This document shows, one piece after another, positions 55,545 through 64,000 of a stretch of DNA of 64,000 nt; position 1 is the stretch's first letter, and each line of letters opens with the position of its first letter. The notes under the pieces are model-generated. The model had not been told where the DNA came from. It ran no database searches and worked only from the letters and a program-made list of their open reading frames with translations. This stretch comes from an uncultured Bacteroidia bacterium. Its GTDB lineage: Bacteria; Bacteroidota; Bacteroidia; Bacteroidales; Prolixibacteraceae. The stretch spans positions 21,339-85,338 of the forward strand of contig CAINLJ010000223.1 of assembly GCA_903850335.1 (NCBI GenBank). Reading direction: 5' to 3'. The position numbers and the translations under genes were made by a program.

Positions 55545-56915
55545 TTATCTTGCCCATATTCCCTTAGCTTTATTGTTGATTAGTTTATTGTACTGAATTG
55601 TTATCCAAATCATATTAATAAGGCTTAATATGACAGTAGATAATATCACACCAGCTATTCCCAAATTTCGACCTAAAATTATTGACATAGGAATATTTAA
55701 AAAAGAACACCAAATTGCACTATAGAGCTGTAACTTGATTTTTCCTAAACCATTTATGAAATTTGTAAATATAGAATTCCATGCATTAATGACTACATAA
55801 AAGGTTAATAAGATTGAAACACTCGCTGGAATAGTAATTTCTTTACCAACCCACCATTCATAAACTTGTTTAGAAAATATAAGCATCATAAAAGTTAGAA
55901 AAGTCAAAGCTATCCATACAAACTTTAATTTTTTTATAATTATTTTTATCCATTCCACGTCATTTCTAAACCAGGCTTCTGTAAAAGAGCTCCAGAAAGG
56001 AGTTAATATTATTCCAAAAATCATTGGTATAATGCCAAAATACCTGAAAGATATGTTATATGGGGTTACATTCTCTGGTCCAAATAATTGTGCAATAATT
56101 ATGTTGTTTGATTGAAATAATATTAACGAGGCAATTTGTATAATGAAAAAACTAAAACCAAGATTCATAATTACCTTTATACCTGACAATCTAATGTAGC
56201 TAAATGAGGGTGCAAAATCACTGTAACTAGTTGTAAAAAACCATAATGATGAAATTAAAAGTACAATTGTAGGAACTAACCCTAGTGTAATTCCTAAATT
56301 AATAAGTGATCCACTTGTTGATTTCGATAGAATTACAATTATTAACAATGAAATAATTTGTCCAATAAGATCTAAAAGCGCTGATTTTGCTGGTTTCTGA
56401 TCCGCAAGAAAAAGAGAATTAATGGTCTTTAATACCATTTGCATACAAAAAAAGGTAAAAACTATTAGCGCAAGTTTGGTTAATTCATAGTTCATTTCTA
56501 TTGGAGCATTTAATAATATGTTCCATTTAACAAATAGATTCAAAAGGAAAAAGATGAACCAAATTGAACTAAATATAATTAATAAACTTGCATAGGTCGT
56601 ACTAACCAATGTTCTGGCTAATAGGTTATTCCCGTTAACTTTGGCTTCAACAAATTTGTTACGTAACCCATTCCCAAATCCAATATCAAAAATGCTGAAC
56701 CAGGAAACTATAGAACTCAATGTTAACCATATCCCATACTGGACAGGATTTATATAGTTTATGGTTAAAGGCACAATGGCAAGACTGGTTAACACACTGA
56801 CTACCTTAATTATTCCTAATAATAGTATGTTTTTTTTTGCTTCAATACTTCTTTGGTGTCCTTGAAAAAAAAAATAGTAATGTAATTTGACAAGTATATT
56901 TTGAATTCTTCTCAC
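55545..56915 (-). CDS. polysaccharide flippase (Wzx-like, MOP superfamily)
   Basis: The 456-residue protein has about 12-14 transmembrane segments. It starts with INYINPVQYGIWLTLSSIVSW and FDIGFGNGLRNKFVEA, as in Wzx flippases. It turns the lipid-linked repeat to the periplasmic face. The start is GTG at 56915. A run of ten A/T bases lies near the start and a run of nine further in; both are candidate spots for slippage or sequencing errors. Confidence 0.88.
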   Translation of the reverse strand: MRRIQNILVKLHYYFFFQGHQRSIEAKKNILLLGIIKVVSVLTSLAIVPLTINYINPVQYGIWLTLSSIVSWFSIFDIGFGNGLRNKFVEAKVNGNNLLARTLVSTTYASLLIIFSSIWFIFFLLNLFVKWNILLNAPIEMNYELTKLALIVFTFFCMQMVLKTINSLFLADQKPAKSALLDLIGQIISLLIIVILSKSTSGSLINLGITLGLVPTIVLLISSLWFFTTSYSDFAPSFSYIRLSGIKVIMNLGFSFFIIQIASLILFQSNNIIIAQLFGPENVTPYNISFRYFGIIPMIFGIILTPFWSSFTEAWFRNDVEWIKIIIKKLKFVWIALTFLTFMMLIFSKQVYEWWVGKEITIPASVSILLTFYVVINAWNSIFTNFINGLGKIKLQLYSAIWCSFLNIPMSIILGRNLGIAGVILSTVILSLINMIWITIQYNKLINNKAKGIWAR

Positions 56916-57059
56916 TGACTTATATATTGTGATTTACAAGATACATCCTTATATAAGATAAATATATGAATTTAATATATTTATATATAAAATTCTCAAA
57001 TGACAACAATCGTTTGCCGTAGTATAACTTACCAACTATATCTTTTTAAAAGCAAATCT

Positions 57060-58154
57060 TTATTTTATGGTTTTTAGTCTCTCATTGTATACAATAACGC
57101 TGCCAATGAGTGCACCAATGAATAACCAAGTAAATATTATTAAAGGACGATTTGGTTTTGACTTTTTTGTCGGCACTGAAACTGGTTCTATAATCGTGAA
57201 TATTGGAGTTTCCTGCTTTACCTGGATCTTGGCATTCTCAAGCTGTTTTGATAATTCTGCATATACTCCATAGATCAAGTTATACTGACTCGTTAATCGT
57301 TCCTCCTCTGTTTTTACTGTAGCTAATGAAACATTTTTATTATGATCACGAAAGGTTGCTAATTTCTGCTGGGCTAAGTCAAATTTTTGAAAAGTTTCGT
57401 TCACCCGTTGTTGAATAAAATCAAGGTTTGCCTTGGCCTTTTTGATTTTAAAATCTGTTATATATTGTTGCAAAAGTTGTTGCGCTCTTTGTCCTAATTG
57501 TGCTGCTGCTTTGGGTTCCGGCATTGCAGTAGAAAGTGTAAGTATTCCTTCCTTTGGGTCTGCCTCGAGGGAGACTAATTGTTCAAGTAAAAGGTGAAGA
57601 TCGCGTTGCTTTGATGTGAGTTCCAGAGGTTCATCAATGTTGCCTGTAATTATATTCTCTTTTTCCTCTCCTTTAAAAATATTAATAATGACACCAGGTA
57701 AACCAAGAGTATATTTTAAAAAAATATTGGGCTTTTGGATCTCTGTATAATACTCAAGGAATGAAACTGGTTTATTTATTCCCTTAATAGTAAGTTGCGT
57801 TTTCATTAATTCAAGCTGAAATGGAAGGCTTGTAACTATTTTCGGATAAATTAATGGAGATAAATCACTCCCCAGAGAAGTATTAATATTGATTCCTGCC
57901 ATTGCTGCCAATCCACCTATTCCAGTTAATCCACTAATTTTAGAAGATCCCTCATATCCTGACGGAACCATGATTGAGGTGGCAATATATTCCTTCGGTG
58001 CAAATATTGCAAATATAAGTCCCAGAATACCTGCTAAACCTGCATATTTTAGAAGTGTTAACCTTTCTGCCCAAAGTGGTTTAACTAGAGCAACCAGATC
58101 TATTTCATCATCCGTTGCAGACCTTACGGGCTTTTTAGTTTCAGCGACCATCAT
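57060..58154 (-). CDS. polysaccharide chain-length / co-polymerase protein (Wzz)
   Basis: I choose the ATG at 58154 (364 residues; the next codon is also ATG) because the upstream frame gives an implausible extension. The two transmembrane helices flank the protein (LLKYAGLAGILGLIFAIF near 40 and IFTWLFIGALIGSVIVY near the end). Between them is the periplasmic Wzz coiled-coil domain (QRAQQLLQQYITDFKIKKAK, LDFIQQRVNETFQKF). There is no C-terminal tyrosine-kinase domain, so control of chain length is without the usual BY-kinase here. Confidence 0.88.
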   Translation of the reverse strand: MMVAETKKPVRSATDDEIDLVALVKPLWAERLTLLKYAGLAGILGLIFAIFAPKEYIATSIMVPSGYEGSSKISGLTGIGGLAAMAGININTSLGSDLSPLIYPKIVTSLPFQLELMKTQLTIKGINKPVSFLEYYTEIQKPNIFLKYTLGLPGVIINIFKGEEKENIITGNIDEPLELTSKQRDLHLLLEQLVSLEADPKEGILTLSTAMPEPKAAAQLGQRAQQLLQQYITDFKIKKAKANLDFIQQRVNETFQKFDLAQQKLATFRDHNKNVSLATVKTEEERLTSQYNLIYGVYAELSKQLENAKIQVKQETPIFTIIEPVSVPTKKSKPNRPLIIFTWLFIGALIGSVIVYNERLKTIK

Positions 58155-58222
58155 AGTGAATTTTAGAGAAATATAAACAGGTTGTAATTTGATTATTTTA
58201 AAAGGCAGGTTATGGTTCTTCC

Positions 58223-60643
58223 TTATTTGATAAGATTCACGAGTGTTATTATAGCAATTGAGAATGTACTTAATCCCGATGCAATGGAGATCCACTTTAA
58301 AGTGTCATCTGTATTTTTCTTTTCAGGTTTCTTAGGTACGATAATTTCTGATCCAGGCGCAACATGTGGACTCTTGCGGAAAATAAATCCCCGCGTAGTC
58401 TTCATTGTCCCATTCGGATATAAAACATAAGTCCTCGACTTGGCTGCACGATCCATATAACCACCCGCCATTTCAACATAATTTCTGATCGAAAAATTTG
58501 GATTATAGGTGAGCGCAACGGGATTCATTACACTGCCTGAAACTTTAATGGTCTGCATTTCGCGTGGAATGTTAATCACATCGCCGGCCTGAATCAATAG
58601 GTCAATGGACGTTCCAGGACTTTCCATTATTTTATCCAGCTCAATGCCAACCGCAAAGGTTTCCATGTCGGATAAATAAGTTTTTTGTAAGGTTGTATCC
58701 ATCGCAATCAACAACTTTCTCTTCTCCGATTCAGCAACGGAATGTTTATTTTCCCGTATTAAAGTTGCCCCTTTTGTAAATGCTCCGGGAATTAATCCAC
58801 CGGCGCGTTTAACAGCATCGGATATTCGTTCATTTTTATCCGTGATTGCAAATGTTCCCTGATAATTTACCTCTCCTAAAATGTTAAATGTACCCTGATC
58901 GCGGTACCCTGGTGCCCTCCGCACATAAACTTCATCGAAAGGCTGGAGCTTAAATGCCGCATCAGCAGGGAGCAGTTTTAAATCCCGGGTGAGTGTAAAT
59001 TGAAAGATGTTGTTTATTTTATCTGTGACTTTAGAAGCCTGTTCATAGCTCAATCGTCGAATTACCTCTACAACAGAAAGATCTGCCTCTTCACGGAAAC
59101 CTCCTGCCTTGAAAATTAAATCTCCTAGAGTCATGTTATCAAGGTAATCAAAGATATGGGGAGATTGGACCTGACCAGAGATATTAACTGTCCTTATTTC
59201 CCTAAGCTGCGAAATCGAACTGATCAGCACACGGTCTTCTTTTTTAAGCAACAAGTCATCTATTCCATTCATTACCTGTCTTACATCAAACGAGATATTT
59301 TCAGGTGTGTTATCTTCTTTCATTCTGCTGATCAGGCCTCTGTTCATAAATGCGTCTTCACGCAATCCATCGGCTTTTTTAATAAGATCCGACAACCTCA
59401 TCCCGGGTATAAGTTCAAAGGCACCTGGATGAAAAACGGCACCTGAGATTCCTACCCTATTGCTAAAACGATCAAGAATATTAGATGTTTTTACAAAGTC
59501 CCCATTTTGCAGGTTGAATTTTCCAAAATCAGCCTGGTTTACAGTCTTGATTTCTCTCTCTTTGTCAGTATTTCGGGTCACAGATAATGAATGCGTATAG
59601 GCCTCACCACTAAACCCACCGGCAAATTTGATAAGGTCAGCTACTGTTTCGCCTTCTTTAATCTCGAAAATTCCTCTTTGTTTTACCTCTCCATCAATCT
59701 CAACATGCGTTTTATAGTTTGGAACAAACAGAATATCCTGTTCACGGAGTTGAACATTTGCCGACGGGTCTGCATTAATCAAAAAGTCATAAATATCAAT
59801 AATCTTTATAGTTACCCCGTCCCGAATGAGTTTGATTTCGCGGAAAGATCCGTTTTCATTTGGCCCACCAGAAAGGTATAGAGCATTAAATGCCGATGCT
59901 GTAGACGGAAGTGTGTAGGTTCCTGGAGCATTTAGCTCTCCCAGGACATTCACTTTTATTGAATGGACACCTCCCATACCAACCTCTGCCCAGGTATTTG
60001 GATGGTCGCCTGCCATGCCACTGTAAATGGCCATCAGTCTGCTTTGAATCAATAATTTTCCCTTTTCAAACGATATGCCGGAGATGTATACTGGTCCCAC
60101 ATCAGGAATTGTAATTGCTCCGTTCTTATCAATCGTTAGTTGGTAGGACATTTGTGATGCACCCCATACATTTATAGCTATCTGATCACCAACACCCAGG
60201 ATATAATTTTGTGGAATCGGAACATTAATTGCTGGTTCAAAGGTTAGACTTTCAGAATTAAAAAGCTGATAACCAAATATTTTACGGGTCTTCTCCGAAA
60301 CCTTTACCGGAGCCTTGGTCGAGGAATATGCAATATTAGCCGGATTGACAATTGAATTGGTTCCAGGTTGATGGATTGACTTAGGTGAGGTTGCCAATTG
60401 CTGCTGTTGTATTCTTAGCATGATCTGATCAATCTGGCTCTGTGTTGCGCCCTGAGATTTGGCCAGTTCAGCTGCCTGATCATTTGTTAGGCCACGATTC
60501 TGTACCTCCTGTAAAATCCTTTGAATCTGGCTGTCACTTATACTGTTAATATCAATAGTTGATGCATTTACTTTGCTTTGGCTAAACGCATTCTGTTGGA
60601 ATACAAGGCAAATAACGAATAGAAGTATTTTATAATGTTTCAT
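58223..60643 (-). CDS. polysaccharide export outer-membrane protein with SLBB repeats (Wza-like)
   Basis: The ATG at 60643 (806 residues) begins the signal peptide MKHYKILLFVICLVFQQNAFS. A helical region with QIQRILQEVQNRGLT and a Gln-rich stretch follows. The Poly_export domain comes next (YILGVGDQIAINVWG, IDKNGAITIPDVGPVYISG), then five or six SLBB repeats (e.g. VLGELNAPGTYTLP, ISGQVQSPHIFDY). A C-terminal transmembrane helix ends the protein. Such proteins form the outer-membrane translocon for capsule or EPS. It is the first gene of the locus, which probably starts from a promoter in the gap on its right. Confidence 0.93.
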   Translation of the reverse strand: MKHYKILLFVICLVFQQNAFSQSKVNASTIDINSISDSQIQRILQEVQNRGLTNDQAAELAKSQGATQSQIDQIMLRIQQQQLATSPKSIHQPGTNSIVNPANIAYSSTKAPVKVSEKTRKIFGYQLFNSESLTFEPAINVPIPQNYILGVGDQIAINVWGASQMSYQLTIDKNGAITIPDVGPVYISGISFEKGKLLIQSRLMAIYSGMAGDHPNTWAEVGMGGVHSIKVNVLGELNAPGTYTLPSTASAFNALYLSGGPNENGSFREIKLIRDGVTIKIIDIYDFLINADPSANVQLREQDILFVPNYKTHVEIDGEVKQRGIFEIKEGETVADLIKFAGGFSGEAYTHSLSVTRNTDKEREIKTVNQADFGKFNLQNGDFVKTSNILDRFSNRVGISGAVFHPGAFELIPGMRLSDLIKKADGLREDAFMNRGLISRMKEDNTPENISFDVRQVMNGIDDLLLKKEDRVLISSISQLREIRTVNISGQVQSPHIFDYLDNMTLGDLIFKAGGFREEADLSVVEVIRRLSYEQASKVTDKINNIFQFTLTRDLKLLPADAAFKLQPFDEVYVRRAPGYRDQGTFNILGEVNYQGTFAITDKNERISDAVKRAGGLIPGAFTKGATLIRENKHSVAESEKRKLLIAMDTTLQKTYLSDMETFAVGIELDKIMESPGTSIDLLIQAGDVINIPREMQTIKVSGSVMNPVALTYNPNFSIRNYVEMAGGYMDRAAKSRTYVLYPNGTMKTTRGFIFRKSPHVAPGSEIIVPKKPEKKNTDDTLKWISIASGLSTFSIAIITLVNLIK

Positions 60644-61333
60644 ATCCATCGAATAGGGAAAATTGTTTGAGTTAAAAGTATTCAAAATATTTGGTTATTT
60701 TATACAGCTTCGCCTTCTCAATCACATACCATGACATGTGAAGGATCAGATTCGAACAAACATTTGTACAATAAACAAAGATCCACCTAAATGTTTTTTG
60801 TTTATAGTTTGCGAAAATAACTAACTTAATTGTTCCTGAAGCAAAATTTAATCTGTTTTATCTTGTTGTTATCTAAAGTAAACTTAAAATCTTTCAAATA
60901 ATAGTAACATAAATCGTAATTTTTAAAAGAAGCCGGTTCTTTATTTATTTTTATTTTAAAATTTTTTTAGGAAAATCAATTGGTCAATTATGGGTACCTC
61001 ACCATTGAACTTTTAATCGAATAATTTTGTTTAAGATTTCGTGACGGGTTTTGGTAACTTGTTTGACCTAATGGCAATAAAACGTTAAATATTGAGGGTC
61101 TAATAACCCGTGTTATTTAAGTTTTAAACTGACAGGTGTGAATATTTAAGCTAAAATTCATCTGTTTGTAAGATTGCAGAAATGAATTAAGTAGTATATT
61201 TGTAATTATTAATTAAAATTGAATTTTTATCTTATTGATTTGACAGACAATAGATGTATGATATCTTATAATATCCTTATTTTTTGTCTGTTAAGTCAAA
61301 TTATATGTAATAATAACTTATAATCCTCCTAAT
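60644..61333. other. 690-bp divergent intergenic region, no gene
   Basis: This AT-rich gap separates the EPS operon from the T9SS protein gene. I find no open frame worth calling. The recognisable elements are a -7 box (61195-61202) for the rightward gene and an inverted repeat in its leader: ACAGACAA (61243-61250) against TTGTCTGT (61284-61291), with TTGA/TCAA extensions interrupted by a short bulge. No -7 consensus is evident for the leftward EPS operon, so its promoter is unidentified. Confidence 0.6.
61195..61202 (+). promoter_or_regulatory. -7 box for the T9SS surface-protein gene
   Basis: TATATTTG is an exact -7 match. TTTG (61165-61168) is upstream but 26 bp away, somewhat far. The predicted leader before the ATG at 61334 is about 125 bases and contains a stem-loop (61243-61291). 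Confidence 0.45.
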
Positions 61334-63529
61334 ATGAAAAGACTTATTCTTCTCCTTTTATTGTTGCTGCCCGGGGTGATTTTTGCATCTGCTCCTTTTA
61401 TTGTTCCGCAACTTTCTTACAAATTTGCAAATCCAATGATATTTAATTCTGCCGGTACAAATTATTTCCAATTTGATGTTCAGGTTTCCAGTTCTGTTGA
61501 TACTTATTTGTGGGCAAACCAAATAAAGCTGAGCTTTAATAATAGTGCTTTTGATGGTCCAAGTATTGGTGTTGGATTAATTGGATTGTATGCTACTAAT
61601 AAATCAGGGTTTCCAGCTAAGGCAAAATACACTGTTACCAATACTGTTACGGGTACTGCTCCGTCTCAAATATGCAATATTGGAATTACTTCAAATGCAA
61701 GTGTTGGTACGGCACCTAACAGTAATGATTTTGTATTAGTTACCTCTACTCCAACTACAATGGTGACAGTTTATGCTCCTTTACTTATAGTTACGGGCGA
61801 TCAATTAGCAGCAATAGACTTTCAACCTTCTGGAATGAATGGTTTTGAACAGTACCAGTCAGCAGCAAATACTGAGGTTTTATATGCCAATCCAAATATT
61901 TACGATTCTCATAATTTTTTGACTTCCTATACGGGTAGGATTTATTCAACAACTAATGGCTGGACACAAATTGGAGGATCATTAAATTGGGCAACATCTG
62001 TTGCAACTACTGTCTGGGAAGGTACACCAACAATGCCTTCCGGTGTAGCCAATGCCAAGGCTTTGCAGATTCAGAGTCCTGCAACTTTAACAATTCCTGT
62101 TGACGGTCAGGTTACAGTAACCGGTACCCCGGGTAATACTGAAATTGGAACTACTAACGGATTAATTATTCAATCGGGTGCCTTAGGAACCGGATCGTTT
62201 ATTACCAATTCTGTTTCAGGAGCAGGAACTGCACAATCAAATATTTTTATGACTGGTAATGCATGGCATCTGGTTTCTTCTCCAGTCACACAAACTGTTC
62301 AGAATTTCCTGACAAACAATAGTAATGTACCAACTAACGGGTCCAACAGGGGAATGATGGATTACAATCCTTCGGGAAATGTGTGGAATTCATTCTTTAC
62401 TACTGGAGCAGCAAATGGTAGTGTAGGTGCTGGAAGAGGTTTCTGCTTACGTACCTCGGCCGATGGTGTTGTAACCTCTGCAGGGGCATTGCAATATGGA
62501 ACGGAGAGTCTGTCTGGTCTTATTTCGAACTACTGGAATTGTGTGGGTAACCCATATTCGTCAGCGATTAAGATGAATACAAATGCTGATGCTTCGAATA
62601 ACTTTATAAGTGTAAACTATACTGCAAATAACCTCGATCCTGCTTATGCTGCAATTTATGTATGGGATCCTGTTTTGAATGGTTACACGGTTTACAATAA
62701 TTCCTCTTCTGCTGTTAATCTTCCTCAGGGTCAGGCATTCATGGTTAAAATGAATACCTCTGCTACTAATCTGAGTTTCACAGAAGCGATGCAAATACAT
62801 TCTCCTGCGCTAGCTCTGAAATCAATAAAGAGTGCGTGGCCAACAATTAAATTAAAAGCTTCTATAAACAATACAATCCAGAATTCTACCCTGATCACTT
62901 ACAACAGTGGAATGACCAAGGGACTTGATCCAACGTTCGATGCCGGATTGTTCAAGGGAGAATCTGATCTTGTGATCTATACCCGGCTTGTGGATGATAC
63001 AGGAAACCCATTCGCGATTCAGGCGCTTCCGAATAATAACTTTAATGGTATGATTATTCCTGTTGGTATCGAGAGTAAGACAGGTGGTGAGGTTGTATTC
63101 ACTGCAGATATACTGGATTTACCAGCCGAAGCAAAAGTAATTCTTGAAGATAAGCTTACTTCAACGTTTACAAATCTTGCAACATCATCATATAAAGCAA
63201 TTATCGCTCCAAATTCTGTTATCGCTGATCGTTTCAGACTACATAATTCAACTTCGACAACGCAGAGTGCAATAGGTGATCCATCAGTAGGGGGCAATAA
63301 ACTTAATGCTTATGCATATCAGAATGTTGAGATTCGAATCGTGGGTAATGTAACCTCCGAGGCAGTTGCAACATTATATGATGTTACAGGCAAAGCAGTA
63401 ATCATTAAGAAACTGAGCGAAGGATCATTAAATGTCATCCCGGTTAGCAGTGTCAGTTCAGGACTATATCTGTTGACTGTAAGAGATGGAGTTAATACCC
63501 AGACATTCAAAATATTATTAAAGGATTAA
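61334..63529 (+). CDS. T9SS-sorted, secreted surface protein
   Basis: The 731-residue protein starts with a signal peptide (MKRLILLLLLLLPGVIFA) and ends with a type IX sorting domain of type A (YDVTGKAVIIKKL, SGLYLLTVRDG, KILLKD), so it is exported through the T9SS and attached or released at the surface. The N-terminal 160 residues are beta-rich and cohesin-like in pattern; the middle has Ser/Thr/Asn-rich repeats of fragment-like units (e.g. GNAWHLVSSPVT, NYWNCVGNPYSSA). Function is unknown; being next to an EPS locus suggests a role at the cell surface or in a matrix. Confidence 0.85.
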   Translation: MKRLILLLLLLLPGVIFASAPFIVPQLSYKFANPMIFNSAGTNYFQFDVQVSSSVDTYLWANQIKLSFNNSAFDGPSIGVGLIGLYATNKSGFPAKAKYTVTNTVTGTAPSQICNIGITSNASVGTAPNSNDFVLVTSTPTTMVTVYAPLLIVTGDQLAAIDFQPSGMNGFEQYQSAANTEVLYANPNIYDSHNFLTSYTGRIYSTTNGWTQIGGSLNWATSVATTVWEGTPTMPSGVANAKALQIQSPATLTIPVDGQVTVTGTPGNTEIGTTNGLIIQSGALGTGSFITNSVSGAGTAQSNIFMTGNAWHLVSSPVTQTVQNFLTNNSNVPTNGSNRGMMDYNPSGNVWNSFFTTGAANGSVGAGRGFCLRTSADGVVTSAGALQYGTESLSGLISNYWNCVGNPYSSAIKMNTNADASNNFISVNYTANNLDPAYAAIYVWDPVLNGYTVYNNSSSAVNLPQGQAFMVKMNTSATNLSFTEAMQIHSPALALKSIKSAWPTIKLKASINNTIQNSTLITYNSGMTKGLDPTFDAGLFKGESDLVIYTRLVDDTGNPFAIQALPNNNFNGMIIPVGIESKTGGEVVFTADILDLPAEAKVILEDKLTSTFTNLATSSYKAIIAPNSVIADRFRLHNSTSTTQSAIGDPSVGGNKLNAYAYQNVEIRIVGNVTSEAVATLYDVTGKAVIIKKLSEGSLNVIPVSSVSSGLYLLTVRDGVNTQTFKILLKD

Positions 63530-63573
63530 TAATCTAAAACCTGCATAAATAAAAGCATTAAATAATTTAAGAT

Positions 63574-63762
63574 ATGAAAAAGAAAATAGAAGAGATTTCC
63601 AAAGAAAATCTTCCCGGTCTTAAAGACAAGAAAATTAGCAGAAAAGAGGCTTTGCGGAAATCGGGGTTTATTGCCCTTTCTGCGGCTACAACTTTGATTT
63701 TGTTGGGCAGTCCTAACAAAGCTGCTGCCACATCGCCCGTGAATCCACCACCGTGGCCATAA
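63574..63762 (+). CDS. small exported protein, 62 residues
   Basis: The 62-residue product has a charged N-terminus with ISRKEALRKSGFIALSAA, a hydrophobic segment (about 31-46) and a Pro-rich tail ending PPPWP. It resembles a membrane-inserted or signal-like peptide; there is no twin arginine. It lies 44 bp after the T9SS gene and is probably cotranscribed. Similar short proteins occur after T9SS proteins in related genomes, as far as I recall. No function is known. Confidence 0.55.
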   Translation: MKKKIEEISKENLPGLKDKKISRKEALRKSGFIALSAATTLILLGSPNKAAATSPVNPPPWP

Positions 63763-63801
63763 ATAACAGTGCCTTACAGGCATGAGTTACAAAAATAGAA
63801 T

Positions 63802-63847
63802 AACAGCCTGGAATTGATCGGACGATTGATTTCAGGCTGTTGTTTTT
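63802..63847 (+). terminator. terminator after the T9SS/small-protein unit
   Basis: Arms AACAGCCTG (63802-63810) and CAGGCTGTT (63833-63841) with a 22-base loop are followed by GTTTTT. It starts 39 bp after the small gene's stop codon. The remaining bases to 64000 contain no gene I can call. Confidence 0.75.
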
Positions 63848-64000
63848 CAGGTCCGGGCCTGACCTCTTCAGGGCCTTAACAAGGGATCAGATAAAAAAGT
63901 TGTGGACATTAATTTTCTTTAAACGATTTGATAGGTACTATTTATATGACAATTTCTTATTCTATTGGATAAAACCTGTTAATAAATGCTTAAAGGTGCA

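Noticed and set aside
60650..61333. Invertible promoter for the EPS operon, as in Bacteroides capsule loci
   Set aside because: I see no pair of long inverted repeats flanking a promoter and no invertase gene; only a leader stem-loop for the opposite gene.
1..64000. tRNA genes, CRISPR arrays, insertion sequences, prophage or toxin-antitoxin genes
   Set aside because: No cloverleaf-like intergenic sequence, no regularly spaced direct repeats and no transposase, integrase or toxin motif was seen.

Overview
The window looks like a chromosomal segment of a Bacteroidota member, probably Bacteroidales-like. The evidence is a type IX secretion sorting domain on a surface protein, a Bacteroidota-type DnaX tail and SecA, a two-subunit 2-oxoacid:ferredoxin oxidoreductase, serC next to a DUF1015 gene, few Shine-Dalgarno sequences, and repeated promoter -7 boxes of the form TAnnTTTG, several with a TTTG-like -33 element about 20 bp upstream. 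I see no tRNA, rRNA, CRISPR array, insertion sequence or phage gene.

Layout. 1-3266 (minus): partial AsmA-like gene behind cinA. 3649-6315: five-PAS histidine kinase. 6316-7364 (minus): YccF-family membrane protein and an exported glutathione peroxidase. 7525-15572 (plus): dnaX (split at an A9 run), icd, ferritin, secA, lgt. 15731-18661 (minus): a large FAD/Fe-S 2-hydroxyacid dehydrogenase. 18901-24776: a lipoprotein gene diverging from larE-larC-larB, an exported chorismate mutase and cstA. 24784-32464: a dispersed amino-sugar salvage set (NagX-like acyltransferase, GH20-like hydrolase, anomeric sugar kinase, nucleotidyltransferase, sugar MFS transporter) interrupted by a GAF histidine kinase and a cluster of hairpins. 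32490-44449: gamma carbonic anhydrase, korAB, an unusual receiver/PEP-synthase-type ATP-grasp fusion with an alpha/beta hydrolase, a REP-like repeat, an orphan HPt protein, gcvT, serC and DUF1015. 44559-60643 (minus): a complete Wzx/Wzy-type exopolysaccharide locus. 61334-63762: a T9SS-sorted surface protein followed by a small exported protein.

How the genes work together. The polysaccharide locus has every step: outer-membrane exporter and chain-length protein at the promoter-proximal end, then flippase, polymerase, glycosyltransferases, epimerase, methyltransferase, and the initiating phosphoglycosyltransferase at the distal end. Its interior is visibly more AT-rich than the housekeeping genes, which suggests exchange of a serotype cassette. 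The lar genes make the nickel-pincer cofactor of lactate racemase-type enzymes. No larA is present, but a D-2-hydroxyacid dehydrogenase and a CstA-type transporter flank the set, which points to 2-hydroxyacid metabolism. icd and korAB cover adjacent reactions around 2-oxoglutarate.

The most interesting signals are the -1 frameshift (or slippage) site in dnaX, the exported chorismate mutase inside the lar operon, the receiver/ATP-grasp fusion at 36080-39061 with an HPt gene nearby, and two unrelated clusters of intergenic palindromes. I found no clearly new multi-gene system. All functional calls come from reading motifs, not from database searches.
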